From: an uncultured Psychrobacter sp.
GTDB lineage: Bacteria; Pseudomonadota; Gammaproteobacteria; Pseudomonadales; Moraxellaceae
Direction: 5' to 3'
NCBI GenBank assembly: GCA_947495055.1
Contig: CANLXO010000011.1
Location: 1 to 64,000, forward strand
DNA length: 64,000 nucleotides
A model generated the notes under the pieces. That model searched no databases. It was not told the DNA's origin and saw only the letters and a list, made by a program, of their open reading frames with translations. Shown piece by piece: positions 10,256-19,012 of the stretch. The translations under genes and the position numbers were made by a program. Numbering within the stretch: the first letter of the stretch is position 1; each line of letters starts with the position of its first letter.

Positions 10256-10325
10256 CGTTTTGTAGCGACTCATAATTATTTATAAGTCGCGTAACGTCAG
10301 CATAAAGAGTCATTAGCACTACCTT

Positions 10326-10381
10326 TTAGGGTTTGTTTGCTCATTTTCATTGTTTTTAATGAGATGGCAGGCAGGCCCTAA
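10326..10381. repeat. Long wobble-rich hairpin after ppsA
   Basis: The left arm 10326-10345 (starts TTAGGG, ends CTCATT) pairs with the right arm 10358-10381 (starts AATGAG, ends CCCTAA). The middle of the stem is held largely by G-U pairs (TTTGTTTG against CAGGCAGG), with a short bulge on the right arm. No T-run follows on either strand, so it is not a standard rho-independent terminator. Confidence 0.55.
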
Positions 10382-10436
10382 GTTGTATTTACTCTTTAAC
10401 TATTTTTAACTGGCAAAGTTTGGCTGACAAAAGCTA

Positions 10437-10452
10437 TTGCAAACGTTTACAA
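10437..10452. promoter_or_regulatory. 16-bp palindrome, possible LacI-type operator
   Basis: TTGCAAACGTTTACAA is a palindrome with a single mismatched pair. The AAACGTTT core resembles operators of LacI/GalR/PurR-family regulators. It lies 105 bp before the GYF-RDD gene. The regulator is unknown. Confidence 0.4.
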
Positions 10453-10556
10453 TAAGGTACTTAGAGTTAGTGCTGGCTTTATGACAGTGCTCTTGTTATA
10501 AGCAACTTTGACCCAATACTATAATTCATAAATAGCGAATTAAGAAATAACCTACT

Positions 10557-11528
10557 ATGCAAATTTTTCTCGCTCGAAATAACGTACAAGCAGGTCCTTA
10601 TGATTTAAACCAGCTCAACATCATGCTGGCCTCTGGTGAAGTGACGCTGGACGATCTGATATGGCATGAAGGTTTAGATCAGTGGCAACGAATCGGTAAT
10701 CTGACGGGCAATCAGCCTGTGTACAGACCCAGCACAGTTGTGACTAATGATACCAGTCATGATGATTCAATTATTAATAATGTGACCGTGTTTCCAGAGG
10801 ATACGCCCAACAGCGCTCAAGGTGGCAACAACGTCTCTCTTGATAGATTGTACGGCAAACCTGAGCGCCCAAAAGCGGACATCAAAGGTGGCATGACGAG
10901 TAATCCTCTGCATAAGCCAAATAATGTCTCACTCAATAAATCTAGCCCTAAGGCGCTAGCGACGGACAAGGTGCTCGGCGATGTGGTATTAGCGCCTATC
11001 ATGTCTCGCATGCTAGCAACGGTTATTAATGCATTGTTATATGTACTTGCGATTTTGCCTTTGGTACTTGCGCTGACTAAGCTTGATATTGACTATAGCA
11101 AGTTTGAAAACATCCAAGATATGGACGCCGCTTATCAGTATTCTATGACCTTGATGGAGAGCTTGCCAAGCTCTACTTTGATGATGTCGCAAGTGATGGT
11201 CTTTGGTCTATTTGCTTTGCAGCTGGTGTTCATCACTATGCGCGGACAGTCATTAGGTAAGCTACTCACAGGTATTCGCGTTGTTGATCAAACGACTCAT
11301 CGCCTGCCGTCATTTATCAAGCTGATCGGTATGCGTACCTTGTTGCTATTTATTATTTATAACTTGTTGTTTTCTTTTACTAGCTTTTTAGGTTTTGTCG
11401 TCATTGCCGTACATTATTATATGGCGTCTAAAAATGCTGAGAACATTGGTTGGCATGATAAACTAGCTAAAACCTTAGTGGTAAAAGCGGATAGTAGCCA
11501 GTTGGTCAAACAGCCAAAAATAAAGTAG
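10557..11528 (+). CDS. GYF_2-RDD domain membrane protein
   Basis: The 323-residue protein joins an N-terminal GYF_2-like domain (MQIFLARNNVQAGPYDLNQLNIMLASGEVTLDDLIWHEGLDQWQRI, residues 1-49) to a C-terminal RDD domain (residues about 145-310, with APIMSRMLATVINALLYVLAI, the GQSLGKLLTGIRVVD motif and several membrane segments). A polar linker of about 90 residues separates them. RDD proteins are integral membrane proteins, a few linked to ion or solute transport; GYF_2 modules bind proline-rich or other peptides. The precise role is unknown. It is followed by its own terminator. Confidence 0.85.
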   Translation: MQIFLARNNVQAGPYDLNQLNIMLASGEVTLDDLIWHEGLDQWQRIGNLTGNQPVYRPSTVVTNDTSHDDSIINNVTVFPEDTPNSAQGGNNVSLDRLYGKPERPKADIKGGMTSNPLHKPNNVSLNKSSPKALATDKVLGDVVLAPIMSRMLATVINALLYVLAILPLVLALTKLDIDYSKFENIQDMDAAYQYSMTLMESLPSSTLMMSQVMVFGLFALQLVFITMRGQSLGKLLTGIRVVDQTTHRLPSFIKLIGMRTLLLFIIYNLLFSFTSFLGFVVIAVHYYMASKNAENIGWHDKLAKTLVVKADSSQLVKQPKIK

Positions 11529-11548
11529 GTGCAAATCAGTACAGAATG

Positions 11549-11573
11549 AGCAGCGCTTGGTCGCTGCTTTTTT
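11549..11573 (+). terminator. Rho-independent terminator after GYF-RDD gene
   Basis: AGCAGCG (11549-11555) pairs with CGCTGCT (11562-11568), followed by a run of T. It lies 20 bp after the stop codon. Confidence 0.85.
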
Positions 11574-11623
11574 GTGAGTGCTCGCTTTCGAAAGTATTGT
11601 TTTCGAAGATATGATATTAGACT

Positions 11624-11652
11624 TTGTATTAACCTTTGAGTGCTGCTATAAT
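11624..11652 (+). promoter_or_regulatory. rpsF operon promoter
   Basis: TTGTAT (11624-11629), a 17-bp spacer and a consensus TATAAT (11647-11652). This predicts a 5' leader of about 150 nt before rpsF that carries the candidate S6:S18-binding hairpin. Confidence 0.7.
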
Positions 11653-11765
11653 ACGGCGCTTTATATCCTAAGCTTCTCGTCCCTACTTTATAAAATCTAA
11701 TGCTTATAAAAGCTGACACTACATTTTATAAAATTTAAGACTAAGTTTACCTTATAAATCTCCTT

Positions 11766-11788
11766 GCTACCTGCATAGGGCCGGTAGC
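11766..11788 (+). promoter_or_regulatory. Candidate S6:S18-binding leader motif
   Basis: In the rpsF leader, GCTA/TAGC form an outer stem and CCT/AGG an inner stem, leaving a 3' bulge that contains CCG (11781-11783). The stem ends 12 bp before the AAGGAG ribosome-binding site. Known rpsF leaders bind the S6:S18 complex through a CCG-containing bulge that mimics 16S rRNA and so repress the operon. The match was made by eye from remembered consensus. Confidence 0.5.
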
Positions 11789-11810
11789 TACTAATCCGTA
11801 AGGAGTCCAA

Positions 11811-12203
11811 ATGCGACATTACGAACTGGTGTTACTTGTACACCCAGACCAAAGCGACCAGGTGGTCGGCATGGTTGAGCGCTACATCAAGTTAGTTCAA
11901 GACAATGGCGGCGCAATCCACCGCCTAGAAGATTGGGGCCGCCGTCAACTGGCTTATCCAATCAACAAGATTCATAAAGCTCATTATGTGTTATTCAACA
12001 TCGAAACTGACGGTGAGACTTTAGCTGAGCTTGAAGAGCTGTTCCGTTATAACGACGCCATCATCCGTAGCTTAGTCATGCGCCGTGATGAAGCGGTCAC
12101 TGAAGAGTCGCAGTTAGCTAAAAATGCCGATGAAAAACGTGCACGCAAAGCTACTACTCCACGTCGTTCAGACGACAATGATAACGACAACAGTGAAGAC
12201 TAA
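11811..12203 (+). CDS. rpsF: 30S ribosomal protein S6
   Basis: It starts [53 protein letters not shown], the standard S6 fold; S6 binds the 30S platform as a dimer with S18. Length is 130 residues, with an acidic tail ([12 protein letters not shown]) in the region that RimK glutamylates in E. coli; RimK action here is not shown. AAGGAG lies 5 nt before the ATG. First gene of rpsF-rpsR-rplI; the priB gene found between rpsF and rpsR in Enterobacteria is absent. Confidence 0.98.
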   Translation: MRHYELVLLVHPDQSDQVVGMVERYIKLVQDNGGAIHRLEDWGRRQLAYPINKIHKAHYVLFNIETDGETLAELEELFRYNDAIIRSLVMRRDEAVTEESQLAKNADEKRARKATTPRRSDDNDNDNSED

Positions 12204-12219
12204 TTAAAGGAGAATACTT

Positions 12220-12450
12220 ATGGCACGTTTCTATCGCCGTCGCAAATTCTGCCGTTTCACTGCTGAGGGCATCACTCACATCGATTATAAAGATGTTGAA
12301 TTGCTAAAACAGTACATCAGTGACAATGGCAAAATCGTACCGAGCCGTATTACCGGTACGTCTACAAAGTATCAGCGTCAGCTTGCCACTGCTATTAAGC
12401 AAGCTCGCTATTTGTCGCTATTACCGTACACTGATAATCATCAGGGTTAA
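12220..12450 (+). CDS. rpsR: 30S ribosomal protein S18
   Basis: 76 residues: [72 protein letters not shown]. This is the canonical S18, including the RRRKFCRF start and the conserved C-terminal half. AAAGGAG precedes the ATG by 8 nt. It begins 16 bp after the rpsF stop. Confidence 0.98.
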   Translation: MARFYRRRKFCRFTAEGITHIDYKDVELLKQYISDNGKIVPSRITGTSTKYQRQLATAIKQARYLSLLPYTDNHQG

Positions 12451-12470
12451 CTGTTAACTAGGAGTGACTC

Positions 12471-12983
12471 ATGCAAATTATTTTGTTACAGCGTATCGTC
12501 AACCTGGGTAAACTCGGTGAAACTGTCGATGTAAAACCAGGTTACGGACGTAACTTTCTTATCCCTCATGGCAAGGCTCTACCTGCTACTAAAGCGAATA
12601 TCGAAAAGTTCGAAGCGCGCCGCGCTGAACTTGAAGCTGAAGAAGCTAAAGAAGTCGCTACTGCTCAAGAACGTGCTGATGCGCTAACTGACGTTAATGT
12701 CATTATGCGTGCAAAATCAGGCGACGAAGGCAAGCTATTTGGTTCTATTGGTACGCGCGATATCGCTGAAGCTTTGACTAACTCAGGTCTAGAAGTAGAC
12801 CGCGCTGAGATTAAGCTGCCTGAAGGCACGCTACGTCAAATCGGCGAGTACAGTGTTGATATTCAGCTGCATCATGACGTTACGGCAACTATCTTGGTCA
12901 CCATTCTTTCTGAAGATGGCGATGACGAAGATGCTGACGTAGAAGAAGACAACGCTGAGAGCGAAGAGACTTCTGAAGAGTAA
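12471..12983 (+). CDS. rplI: 50S ribosomal protein L9
   Basis: It starts [40 protein letters not shown], the conserved L9 N-terminal domain, followed by the long connecting helix and the C-terminal domain. At 170 residues it exceeds the usual ~149 because of a strongly acidic tail ([23 protein letters not shown]). Such tails occur in some Moraxellaceae ribosomal proteins, as far as I recall. It is the last gene before the terminator. Confidence 0.97.
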   Translation: MQIILLQRIVNLGKLGETVDVKPGYGRNFLIPHGKALPATKANIEKFEARRAELEAEEAKEVATAQERADALTDVNVIMRAKSGDEGKLFGSIGTRDIAEALTNSGLEVDRAEIKLPEGTLRQIGEYSVDIQLHHDVTATILVTILSEDGDDEDADVEEDNAESEETSEE

Positions 12984-13012
12984 TTTTTAGAACATCTCGT
13001 TTAAGTCTAAAG

Positions 13013-13045
13013 AAAGCCAGTGACTCTATGTTGCTGGCTTTTTTG
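13013..13045 (+). terminator. Rho-independent terminator after rplI
   Basis: AAAGCCAG (13013-13020) pairs with CTGGCTTT (13034-13041), followed by T residues. The loop is about 13 nt. Confidence 0.85.
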
Positions 13046-13093
13046 TGTTTATAGATTTGATGATGAATCATATTAAAGGCTAAAAATGTGCCA

Positions 13094-15043
13094 TTAATTT
13101 GAAATTAACACTTCGTCATAAACGGGCGCGATGACTTTTGAGCCGTAGAGGCTTAAGTGATCATCATCTAAATAAAGAGGTACCTTATCTATATCGCCGT
13201 AACACCATTGTTTGTCACACAAGTAAGGAAGAGGATCTAGTATTTTTGCACCGCATTGCTCTGCTGCTTCGTTTTGCATTCTAAAAGCATCTTGATGACG
13301 CTGGTCATATTCATCAATTGGCATCTTAATATTGCTATTAGCGCCTTTCAATAGTATTGATCTAAACATAGTGATAGGCACATCTTTCTTCATTTCAGGC
13401 GTAGGTTTGAGTAAATAAACAGGATGGTTTTTAGCGAATTCACATATCGTATCAACCATATGACCCGTTATGTTTTCTTTGTAGTCATCTGTTATGTCCA
13501 TAAAAATCTTATCGATAAATTTATTGGGTGATAAGGAGAAAGTAGTGGTTTCTTCGTTGGGACCATTCAGGTATTCAGACACGCGGTTTATGATAATAAC
13601 AGGTATATCTGGATACTGTGTCGCCACGGTAGTAATAACGTTAGCTACCAGCTGTCCGCAATTATAATCTGGGTTTTTGCCATTATCGTCAACTTTGAAT
13701 ACCCCTTTTATCGTAGGACAAGCTGCCATACCAAAGCTTACAATACTGCCTCCGTGCAGCGCCGCTCTGTCACCAATAGCAACATTTTGAGCTTGAGCGT
13801 GGCTGTCGCCTATAACAATAGCTTTGATTTCACCCTCGCCATAAATACAAGCAGGAGAGTGACCATTTTCAACTTTACCGCAAACGGCTTCTCTAGGATC
13901 CTCTTGTTGCTGATTAATGATGGATATCTGATCTGTTGTCAACCTATGGGGCGTGATCTCATCAGATTTAGCGTACAAAGTACCACCTATGACTATGATA
14001 ACTACTGCCATCAAAAGCGGTTTATTATAAAAATAACTAGAACGGTTCGTAAGTGCTTTTTTAAACCGAATATTTTCTACGTATTTATAACTCAAAAACC
14101 CCAGCACAACTGAGAGTGCCATGCCCAGATAAATATAAGCCTCACTCAATGAAAAATAGTATATAGCGACGACCAAAGGCCAATGCCATAGATAAATCGA
14201 ATAAGACCAAGCCCCTAATTTTTGAAAGATAATATTGCTAGTGAATACACTAGTATCACGCTGCGCTTGAATAACTAAAAAAGCACCGACTACAGGAAAA
14301 GCAGCCAAATAACCTGGCCAAGGATTAGCAGCTGATATTAAAAAGTAAGAGCCAATTATTAGGAATAGCCCTAGCCATTCAAGCGCTCTTTTTTGTTGCG
14401 GTTTTAGAGTAAAAGGATAAAGATAAGCGACCCCGCCAAGCATCATCTCCCAAGCTCTAGTAGGCAGATAATAATAAGACAAAACAGGCCATTGATAAGT
14501 TGCTATGGCACTAAATAAGAAACCAAACACTGTCGATAGCAGCACTATAATGCGCATAGCTTTTAAAGACACAAGCTTATTTAGGGCAACCAATATCAGC
14601 GGATAAACAATATAAAACTGCCACTCCACTGACAACGACCAGCTGTGCAATAACCACTTCTCATGAGATGCCACATCGAAATAGCCTGTTTCTGTGCCGT
14701 AAATAAAGTTGGAGACAAAACCTATGCTCGTAGCCGCATGCTTCGCTAAACGTCGATACTCAGGCGGCGTTAGAAAAAACCAACCAAAGATAAGCAGCAC
14801 CGTACAAAGCAGTGCAAGGGCTGGAATAATTCTATTCGCACGAGCCACATAAAATCTCGAAAGCGAAAATCTTTGTTGATCAATATCTCGAAATATTATC
14901 CCTGTCATCAAAAAACCTGAAATGACGAAGAAGACATCAACGCCTGCAAAACCGCCTGGCATCCAAGAAGCGTTGAAATGGAACAGTACTACAGCGATGA
15001 CTGCAATAGCTCTAAGACCGTTGATATCTTGTCTAAACTTCAT
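13094..15043 (-). CDS. OafA/YrhL-type acyltransferase with SGNH domain
   Basis: The N-terminal half is an acyltransferase-3 membrane domain (MKFRQDINGLRAIAVIAVVLFHFNASWMPGGFAGVDVFFVISGFLMT, then about ten membrane segments). The C-terminal half (after residue about 390) is a periplasmic SGNH hydrolase-like domain (KAIVIGDSHAQAQN and, near the end, YLDDDHLSLYGSKVIAP). Such fusions O-acetylate lipopolysaccharide O-antigen or other surface glycans. I start it at 15043 because homologues begin just before the (F/Y)R.DI.GLRA motif; an upstream in-frame ATG at 15097 would add 18 residues. Neither start has a strong ribosome-binding site. It stands alone, with no glycan cluster beside it. Confidence 0.88.
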   Translation of the reverse strand: MKFRQDINGLRAIAVIAVVLFHFNASWMPGGFAGVDVFFVISGFLMTGIIFRDIDQQRFSLSRFYVARANRIIPALALLCTVLLIFGWFFLTPPEYRRLAKHAATSIGFVSNFIYGTETGYFDVASHEKWLLHSWSLSVEWQFYIVYPLILVALNKLVSLKAMRIIVLLSTVFGFLFSAIATYQWPVLSYYYLPTRAWEMMLGGVAYLYPFTLKPQQKRALEWLGLFLIIGSYFLISAANPWPGYLAAFPVVGAFLVIQAQRDTSVFTSNIIFQKLGAWSYSIYLWHWPLVVAIYYFSLSEAYIYLGMALSVVLGFLSYKYVENIRFKKALTNRSSYFYNKPLLMAVVIIVIGGTLYAKSDEITPHRLTTDQISIINQQQEDPREAVCGKVENGHSPACIYGEGEIKAIVIGDSHAQAQNVAIGDRAALHGGSIVSFGMAACPTIKGVFKVDDNGKNPDYNCGQLVANVITTVATQYPDIPVIIINRVSEYLNGPNEETTTFSLSPNKFIDKIFMDITDDYKENITGHMVDTICEFAKNHPVYLLKPTPEMKKDVPITMFRSILLKGANSNIKMPIDEYDQRHQDAFRMQNEAAEQCGAKILDPLPYLCDKQWCYGDIDKVPLYLDDDHLSLYGSKVIAPVYDEVLISN

Positions 15044-15155
15044 AACTTTAATGATTAGGTACCTATTTAAAAATAGCAATATATAGTTTACGTTCATTTC
15101 TGAACATAAAGGGTGTCTGACTACTCACTTCTCAATGTCTTCAAAGAGCATCAAA

Positions 15156-15713
15156 TCATAAGAACAATTCTATATCAATGCGCTCTAGATAATCCACTGA
15201 ACGTGGCCAGTCGGCAGCGACTTGTGGTATATCTTGTCCACTGGTAATCATCTTGGCAGCATTAATCCAGCCCGCATGACCTATTGCTAGTATTGGGGTG
15301 TTGCCTTGTTCAACGAGCCTTTTCGCCAACCAGCCTTCAACACGGTCAAATAGCTGCTGCAGACTTTCCCCATTATCTGGCGTAAAGTGCGCAAAGTTAT
15401 CGCACCAGTCGTCAATCTCTTGCTTAGCGATTTGCTCCCAAGGGCGACCATCCCATTCGCCAAAATTAATCTCAGCAAGCTCAGGCGCGACTCGATACTG
15501 AAAACCACGTTGCGCCAGTATCTGTCCGACTTTCAATGAGCGTTGTAATGGGCTTACCCAAATGACTTTAGGTAATTGATGCAAACGGGTAAATCGCTCG
15601 ATTTGATTGGCAAGACGCTTTAATTTACGCCTATCTACCCCTATGTCCGTTTGCCCAATACAAATACCCTCAGCAGCAATAGGTTTAGGATGACGCCAAA
15701 TGTAAAGAGTCAT
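15156..15713 (-). CDS. cobC: Histidine phosphatase family, probable alpha-ribazole phosphatase
   Basis: The 185-residue protein has the phosphoglycerate-mutase fold: N-terminal LYIWRHPKP with the catalytic His (RHP rather than the commoner RHG), LQRSLKVGQILAQRG, AEINFGEWDGRPWEQI and the late ILAIGHAGW with the second His. CobC removes the phosphate from alpha-ribazole phosphate (or cobalamin phosphate) in nucleotide-loop assembly. Its position directly downstream of cobS and cobT on the same strand supports this over a general phosphatase. Confidence 0.85.
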   Translation of the reverse strand: MTLYIWRHPKPIAAEGICIGQTDIGVDRRKLKRLANQIERFTRLHQLPKVIWVSPLQRSLKVGQILAQRGFQYRVAPELAEINFGEWDGRPWEQIAKQEIDDWCDNFAHFTPDNGESLQQLFDRVEGWLAKRLVEQGNTPILAIGHAGWINAAKMITSGQDIPQVAADWPRSVDYLERIDIELFL

Positions 15714-15748
15714 TGATTGATTAGCCTTTTCTAAAGATTTCTTTTGAA

Positions 15749-16633
15749 TTATAAAAAAGGTATAGAGGCAGCGAGCCCAGCATAAATAGCGACTTCACTC
15801 AGCTGTTGTGTCGCCCCTAAACCATCGCCAGTATAGCCATCCAGACGCCTACGTAATAAGCGCCGCATATATTCAGTGGCAACTAACGCCAACACTAAGG
15901 CTAATAACCACTGACCGATGCTAATCTGCTGTATGGCATTAGGAAATATAACCATTACTAAAACTCCTGCCACCAGCAACCAACCGCTACTGAATAACCC
16001 TTGTAACGCTGTCAGCTGCTGCGCCATCGGCTTGGCTTTGGCATGTTCTATCTCACCGCCATACGGCAGCAGCGCAAGCAGGCTAATACATAGCAAACGC
16101 GACGCAGTATGCCCAATAATCAGCGCGACGATAGCCACCGATAACGGCATGGTGGCTAACAAGGAAATCTTTAAGAGTAATGCTGACACTAAACCTAACA
16201 CGCCATATGTCCCCAAGCGCGAGTCTTTCATGATAGTCAGCGTGCGCTCACGTGTCAGACCGCCACCCAAACCATCGCAACTATCCGCAAGACCATCTTC
16301 GTGAAAAGCGCCCGTGAGCTTAATCCCGAATACCGTACTCAGCACTGCAGCGACCAATGGTGTAAATAAAATACTGCCGAGCCAAAACACACCAGCGCAA
16401 AGTAGTCCAACCAGCAAACCGACTGCGGGAAAATGACGACTGCTCTGGTGTAGCCATTGGGGATTATAATTTTTGAATGGCGGGACTGGCAATCGAGTCA
16501 AAAACTGAATGGCTACCAGTAACAATATCCATTCGTGCTTTATGAATTGACCAACGCTTTTAGGCGAAGACTGCTGTAACGGCTCTGGCTGATTTAACGC
16601 CTGTTTTGATGGCTTTTTTGATAATTGTGACAT
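15749..16633 (-). CDS. cobS: Adenosylcobinamide-GDP ribazoletransferase (cobalamin synthase)
   Basis: The 294-residue inner-membrane enzyme joins adenosylcobinamide-GDP to alpha-ribazole (phosphate). Family motifs: LTRLPVP near the N-terminus, ...AFHEDGLADSCDGLGGG (acidic metal-binding loop, about residues 109-125), MKDSRLGTYGVLGL, and the C-terminal RRRLDGYTGDGLGATQQLSEVA. A polar 40-residue N-terminal segment precedes the first membrane helix. Its start codon overlaps the cobT stop by one base, implying translational coupling. Confidence 0.95.
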   Translation of the reverse strand: MSQLSKKPSKQALNQPEPLQQSSPKSVGQFIKHEWILLLVAIQFLTRLPVPPFKNYNPQWLHQSSRHFPAVGLLVGLLCAGVFWLGSILFTPLVAAVLSTVFGIKLTGAFHEDGLADSCDGLGGGLTRERTLTIMKDSRLGTYGVLGLVSALLLKISLLATMPLSVAIVALIIGHTASRLLCISLLALLPYGGEIEHAKAKPMAQQLTALQGLFSSGWLLVAGVLVMVIFPNAIQQISIGQWLLALVLALVATEYMRRLLRRRLDGYTGDGLGATQQLSEVAIYAGLAASIPFL

Positions 16634-17700
16634 TAGTTGTTTTGCTCACTGATTCCAGCATCACTAAAGCTTGCCATCTCATTGATAATGGCACAAGCTG
16701 ACTGCAATAATGGATAAGCAAGCGCTGCCCCGCTACCTTCGCCCAAGCGCATACCCATATCGAGTAATGGCTCAGCATTAAGTAATTTTAATAAATGCGC
16801 ATGTCCTGGCTCGACTGAATGATGGGCGAAAATAGCATATTGAGCGACACCTGGTGCTAGATGCTCGGCAGCCAATAACGCACTACTGGCAATAAAACCG
16901 TCGATTAATAAAATACGGCGTTCACTGGCGGCCTGAATCAACGCACCTGCCATCATGGCTATCTCAAGTCCGCCCAGTGCCGCAAGCACCTCCAGTGGAG
17001 ACTGTACCTCATTATGACGCGCCAATACTTGCGTTAAAATATCCGTCTTATGCTGTAGCCCTGCATCATCGAGACCGGTACCACGACCAATACAATCAGC
17101 AATTGGCACATCGCCTAATCGTGCCAGCAAAAGACTCGCCGCTGAGGTATTACCAATGCCCATCTCTCCAACGATGAGCAAATTACCTGCTAAATTTTCG
17201 GCCACTTTCATACCGTTCTTTAGCGCTGCCAAGCATTCCGCTTCGGTCATGGCAGGTTCTGTTAGCGCGTCTCGGCTACCATGACGAACTTTATAATTGA
17301 GCAATTGCGGGTGGTCTTTGAAAGGAGAATTGGCAAAATCTGCATCTACCCCAGCGTCGACTACTTTTAGCTCGATATTGTGCTGGCGTGCCAAAACATT
17401 GATAGCAGCACCACCTTGCAAGAAGTTATAAACCATTTGCGCGGTGACGGCACTTGGGAACGCTGAAGTACCGTGCTTGGTTAAACCATGATCAGCAGCA
17501 AATACACGAATCTGTGGCTGTTCAATATGCGGTGTAAGCGTCCCTTGAATCATACCCAATTGCAGTGCCAATGCCTCTAAGCGACCCAGTGCACCAAGTG
17601 GTTTGGTCTTTAGGTCTATAATCTGTTGTAGCTGCTGACGTAGATCATTATTTTCTATATTGGCAATGGTTGGTGCGGTAAATGTGATCAAGGCTATCAT
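16633..17700 (-). CDS. cobT: Nicotinate-nucleotide--dimethylbenzimidazole phosphoribosyltransferase
   Basis: It activates the lower ligand of cobalamin to alpha-ribazole phosphate. 355 residues with DLKTKPLGALGRLEALALQLGMIQGT, FAADHGLTKHGTSAFPSAVTAQMVYNFLQGGAAINV, VGEMGIGNTSAASLLLA and the C-terminal GMRLGEGSGAALAYPLL with the catalytic Glu. First gene of cobT-cobS-cobC. The start is uncertain by three codons: ATG at 17700 directly abuts AGG, and a TTG at 17691 has AGGA at a more normal 8-nt spacing. No cobU/cobP gene and no recognisable cobalamin riboswitch is present in the window. Confidence 0.95.
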   Translation of the reverse strand: MIALITFTAPTIANIENNDLRQQLQQIIDLKTKPLGALGRLEALALQLGMIQGTLTPHIEQPQIRVFAADHGLTKHGTSAFPSAVTAQMVYNFLQGGAAINVLARQHNIELKVVDAGVDADFANSPFKDHPQLLNYKVRHGSRDALTEPAMTEAECLAALKNGMKVAENLAGNLLIVGEMGIGNTSAASLLLARLGDVPIADCIGRGTGLDDAGLQHKTDILTQVLARHNEVQSPLEVLAALGGLEIAMMAGALIQAASERRILLIDGFIASSALLAAEHLAPGVAQYAIFAHHSVEPGHAHLLKLLNAEPLLDMGMRLGEGSGAALAYPLLQSACAIINEMASFSDAGISEQNN

Positions 17701-17708
17701 CCTAAAGG

Positions 17709-17755
17709 TTATAAATGGAACAGGGCACTATGGTAGCAGATTATCCCATTTATAA
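17709..17755. promoter_or_regulatory. Spaced 10-bp inverted repeat between cobT and glycerate kinase
   Basis: TTATAAATGG (17709-17718) and CCATTTATAA (17746-17755) are perfect inverted copies 27 bp apart, inside the 110-bp divergent promoter region. It may be a two-site operator or mirrored promoter parts. Confidence 0.45.
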
Positions 17756-17810
17756 TGATATGATTAGACTAATTGCACGACCCAAACTTGCATAATTCCA
17801 AGAGCACTTC

Positions 17811-18947
17811 ATGAAAATTTTAATCGCTCCCGACTCGTTTAAAGAAAGCCTAGAAGCAATCGAGGTGTGCCGCGCTATACAATCTGGATTTAATCAGGTT
17901 TTTCCTGATGCAGACTATAGATTATTGCCCATGGCAGATGGCGGTGAAGGCACATCAGCAGTGTTATCCTACGCGCTTGGTGGGCGCTGGAAAAACGTGG
18001 TTGTGAACGATCCATTAATGCGACCGATTACTGCCAAGTATCTGCTATTAGAAAATAAGACGGCCATGATTGAAATCGCTCAAGCCTGCGGTTTGCACTT
18101 ATTAACGAATGAAGAAAGAAATCCACTCATTACCAGCAGCTACGGTGTCGGTGAGCTTATTGCGGATGCTTTAGGCGAAGGCGTCAAACGCATCATCATC
18201 GGTCTGGGCGGCAGTGCCACCAACGATGCAGGACTCGGTCTGCTCATGGCCTTAGGGATGAGTTTCTATGACCATGATGGCACGCCTTTAGCGCAAGGCG
18301 GTAGCGAACTGACCAACTTAAAGCAGATAGACGGCTTAACCCTTCATTCAAAGCTGCGAGACACAGTTTTTGAAGTGGCGTGTGATGTGACTAATCCATT
18401 ATGCGGATCATCAGGAGCCAGTGCTATCTTTGGACCACAAAAAGGCGCCAGTCCCGAGCAAGTCGCACTATTGGATAAGGCATTAAGCCGCTTTGCGAGA
18501 GTATCTAAACAACATGGCTATCAGGACTGTCAAAATATATCAGGCGCAGGGGCAGCAGGCGGTCTTGGTTATGCCTTAATGACCTTTTGCGGCGCTAATC
18601 TTAAGTCAGGCTTTGATACCGTCGCTGAGGCTGTTAGTCTAGAAGAGCATATTGCTAATGCAGATCTGGTCATCACTGGCGAAGGTAAACTTGATACGCA
18701 GACTTTAATGGGTAAAGTCGCTGGTGGTATTAGCATGATGGCAAAAGCAAATGATAAACCTATAATCGCTATTTGCGGTAGCGTTGATACCTTAAATCCT
18801 ACTCAGACTACTGGGTTTGACGTCGTCATGCCGAGTATTCAAAAGCTGGACACCCTTGATAAGGTACTAAACAATGCTTATGAAAGTGTTGAAACGACTG
18901 CGGTCAATATTGCCGCTGCCATTCAGCTAGGGAAAAGTATGAAATAG
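17811..18947 (+). CDS. Glycerate kinase (GarK/GlxK type)
   Basis: 378 residues. It starts MKILIAPDSFKESLEAIEVCRAIQSGFNQVFPDADYRLLPMADGGEGTSAVL and carries GLGGSATNDAGLGLLMALG and ITGEGKLDTQTLMGKVAGG, all hallmarks of glycerate kinase type 1. It phosphorylates D-glycerate (to 2-phosphoglycerate in well-studied members), feeding lower glycolysis. It is divergent from the cobalamin operon. No glyoxylate or glucarate genes lie beside it, so the upstream pathway is not shown. Confidence 0.93.
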   Translation: MKILIAPDSFKESLEAIEVCRAIQSGFNQVFPDADYRLLPMADGGEGTSAVLSYALGGRWKNVVVNDPLMRPITAKYLLLENKTAMIEIAQACGLHLLTNEERNPLITSSYGVGELIADALGEGVKRIIIGLGGSATNDAGLGLLMALGMSFYDHDGTPLAQGGSELTNLKQIDGLTLHSKLRDTVFEVACDVTNPLCGSSGASAIFGPQKGASPEQVALLDKALSRFARVSKQHGYQDCQNISGAGAAGGLGYALMTFCGANLKSGFDTVAEAVSLEEHIANADLVITGEGKLDTQTLMGKVAGGISMMAKANDKPIIAICGSVDTLNPTQTTGFDVVMPSIQKLDTLDKVLNNAYESVETTAVNIAAAIQLGKSMK

Positions 18948-19012
18948 AGAGTTAGCCCGCAAATTAATTCATTGACCAACATCAAATCTAAATATCGCTA
19001 TTCTTTATAATT

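Larger units (their letters stand above)
10256..10556. other. ppsA to GYF-RDD intergenic region
   Basis: This 301-bp gap has no convincing ORF. It contains a long hairpin (10326-10381) and a 16-bp palindrome (10437-10452), both listed separately. Confidence 0.6.

Noticed and set aside
13754..14113. 119-codon plus-strand ORF inside the acyltransferase gene
   Set aside because: Antisense to a clearly coding frame, with no start signal.
15918..16304. 128-codon plus-strand ORF inside cobS
   Set aside because: Antisense to well-conserved cobS motifs.
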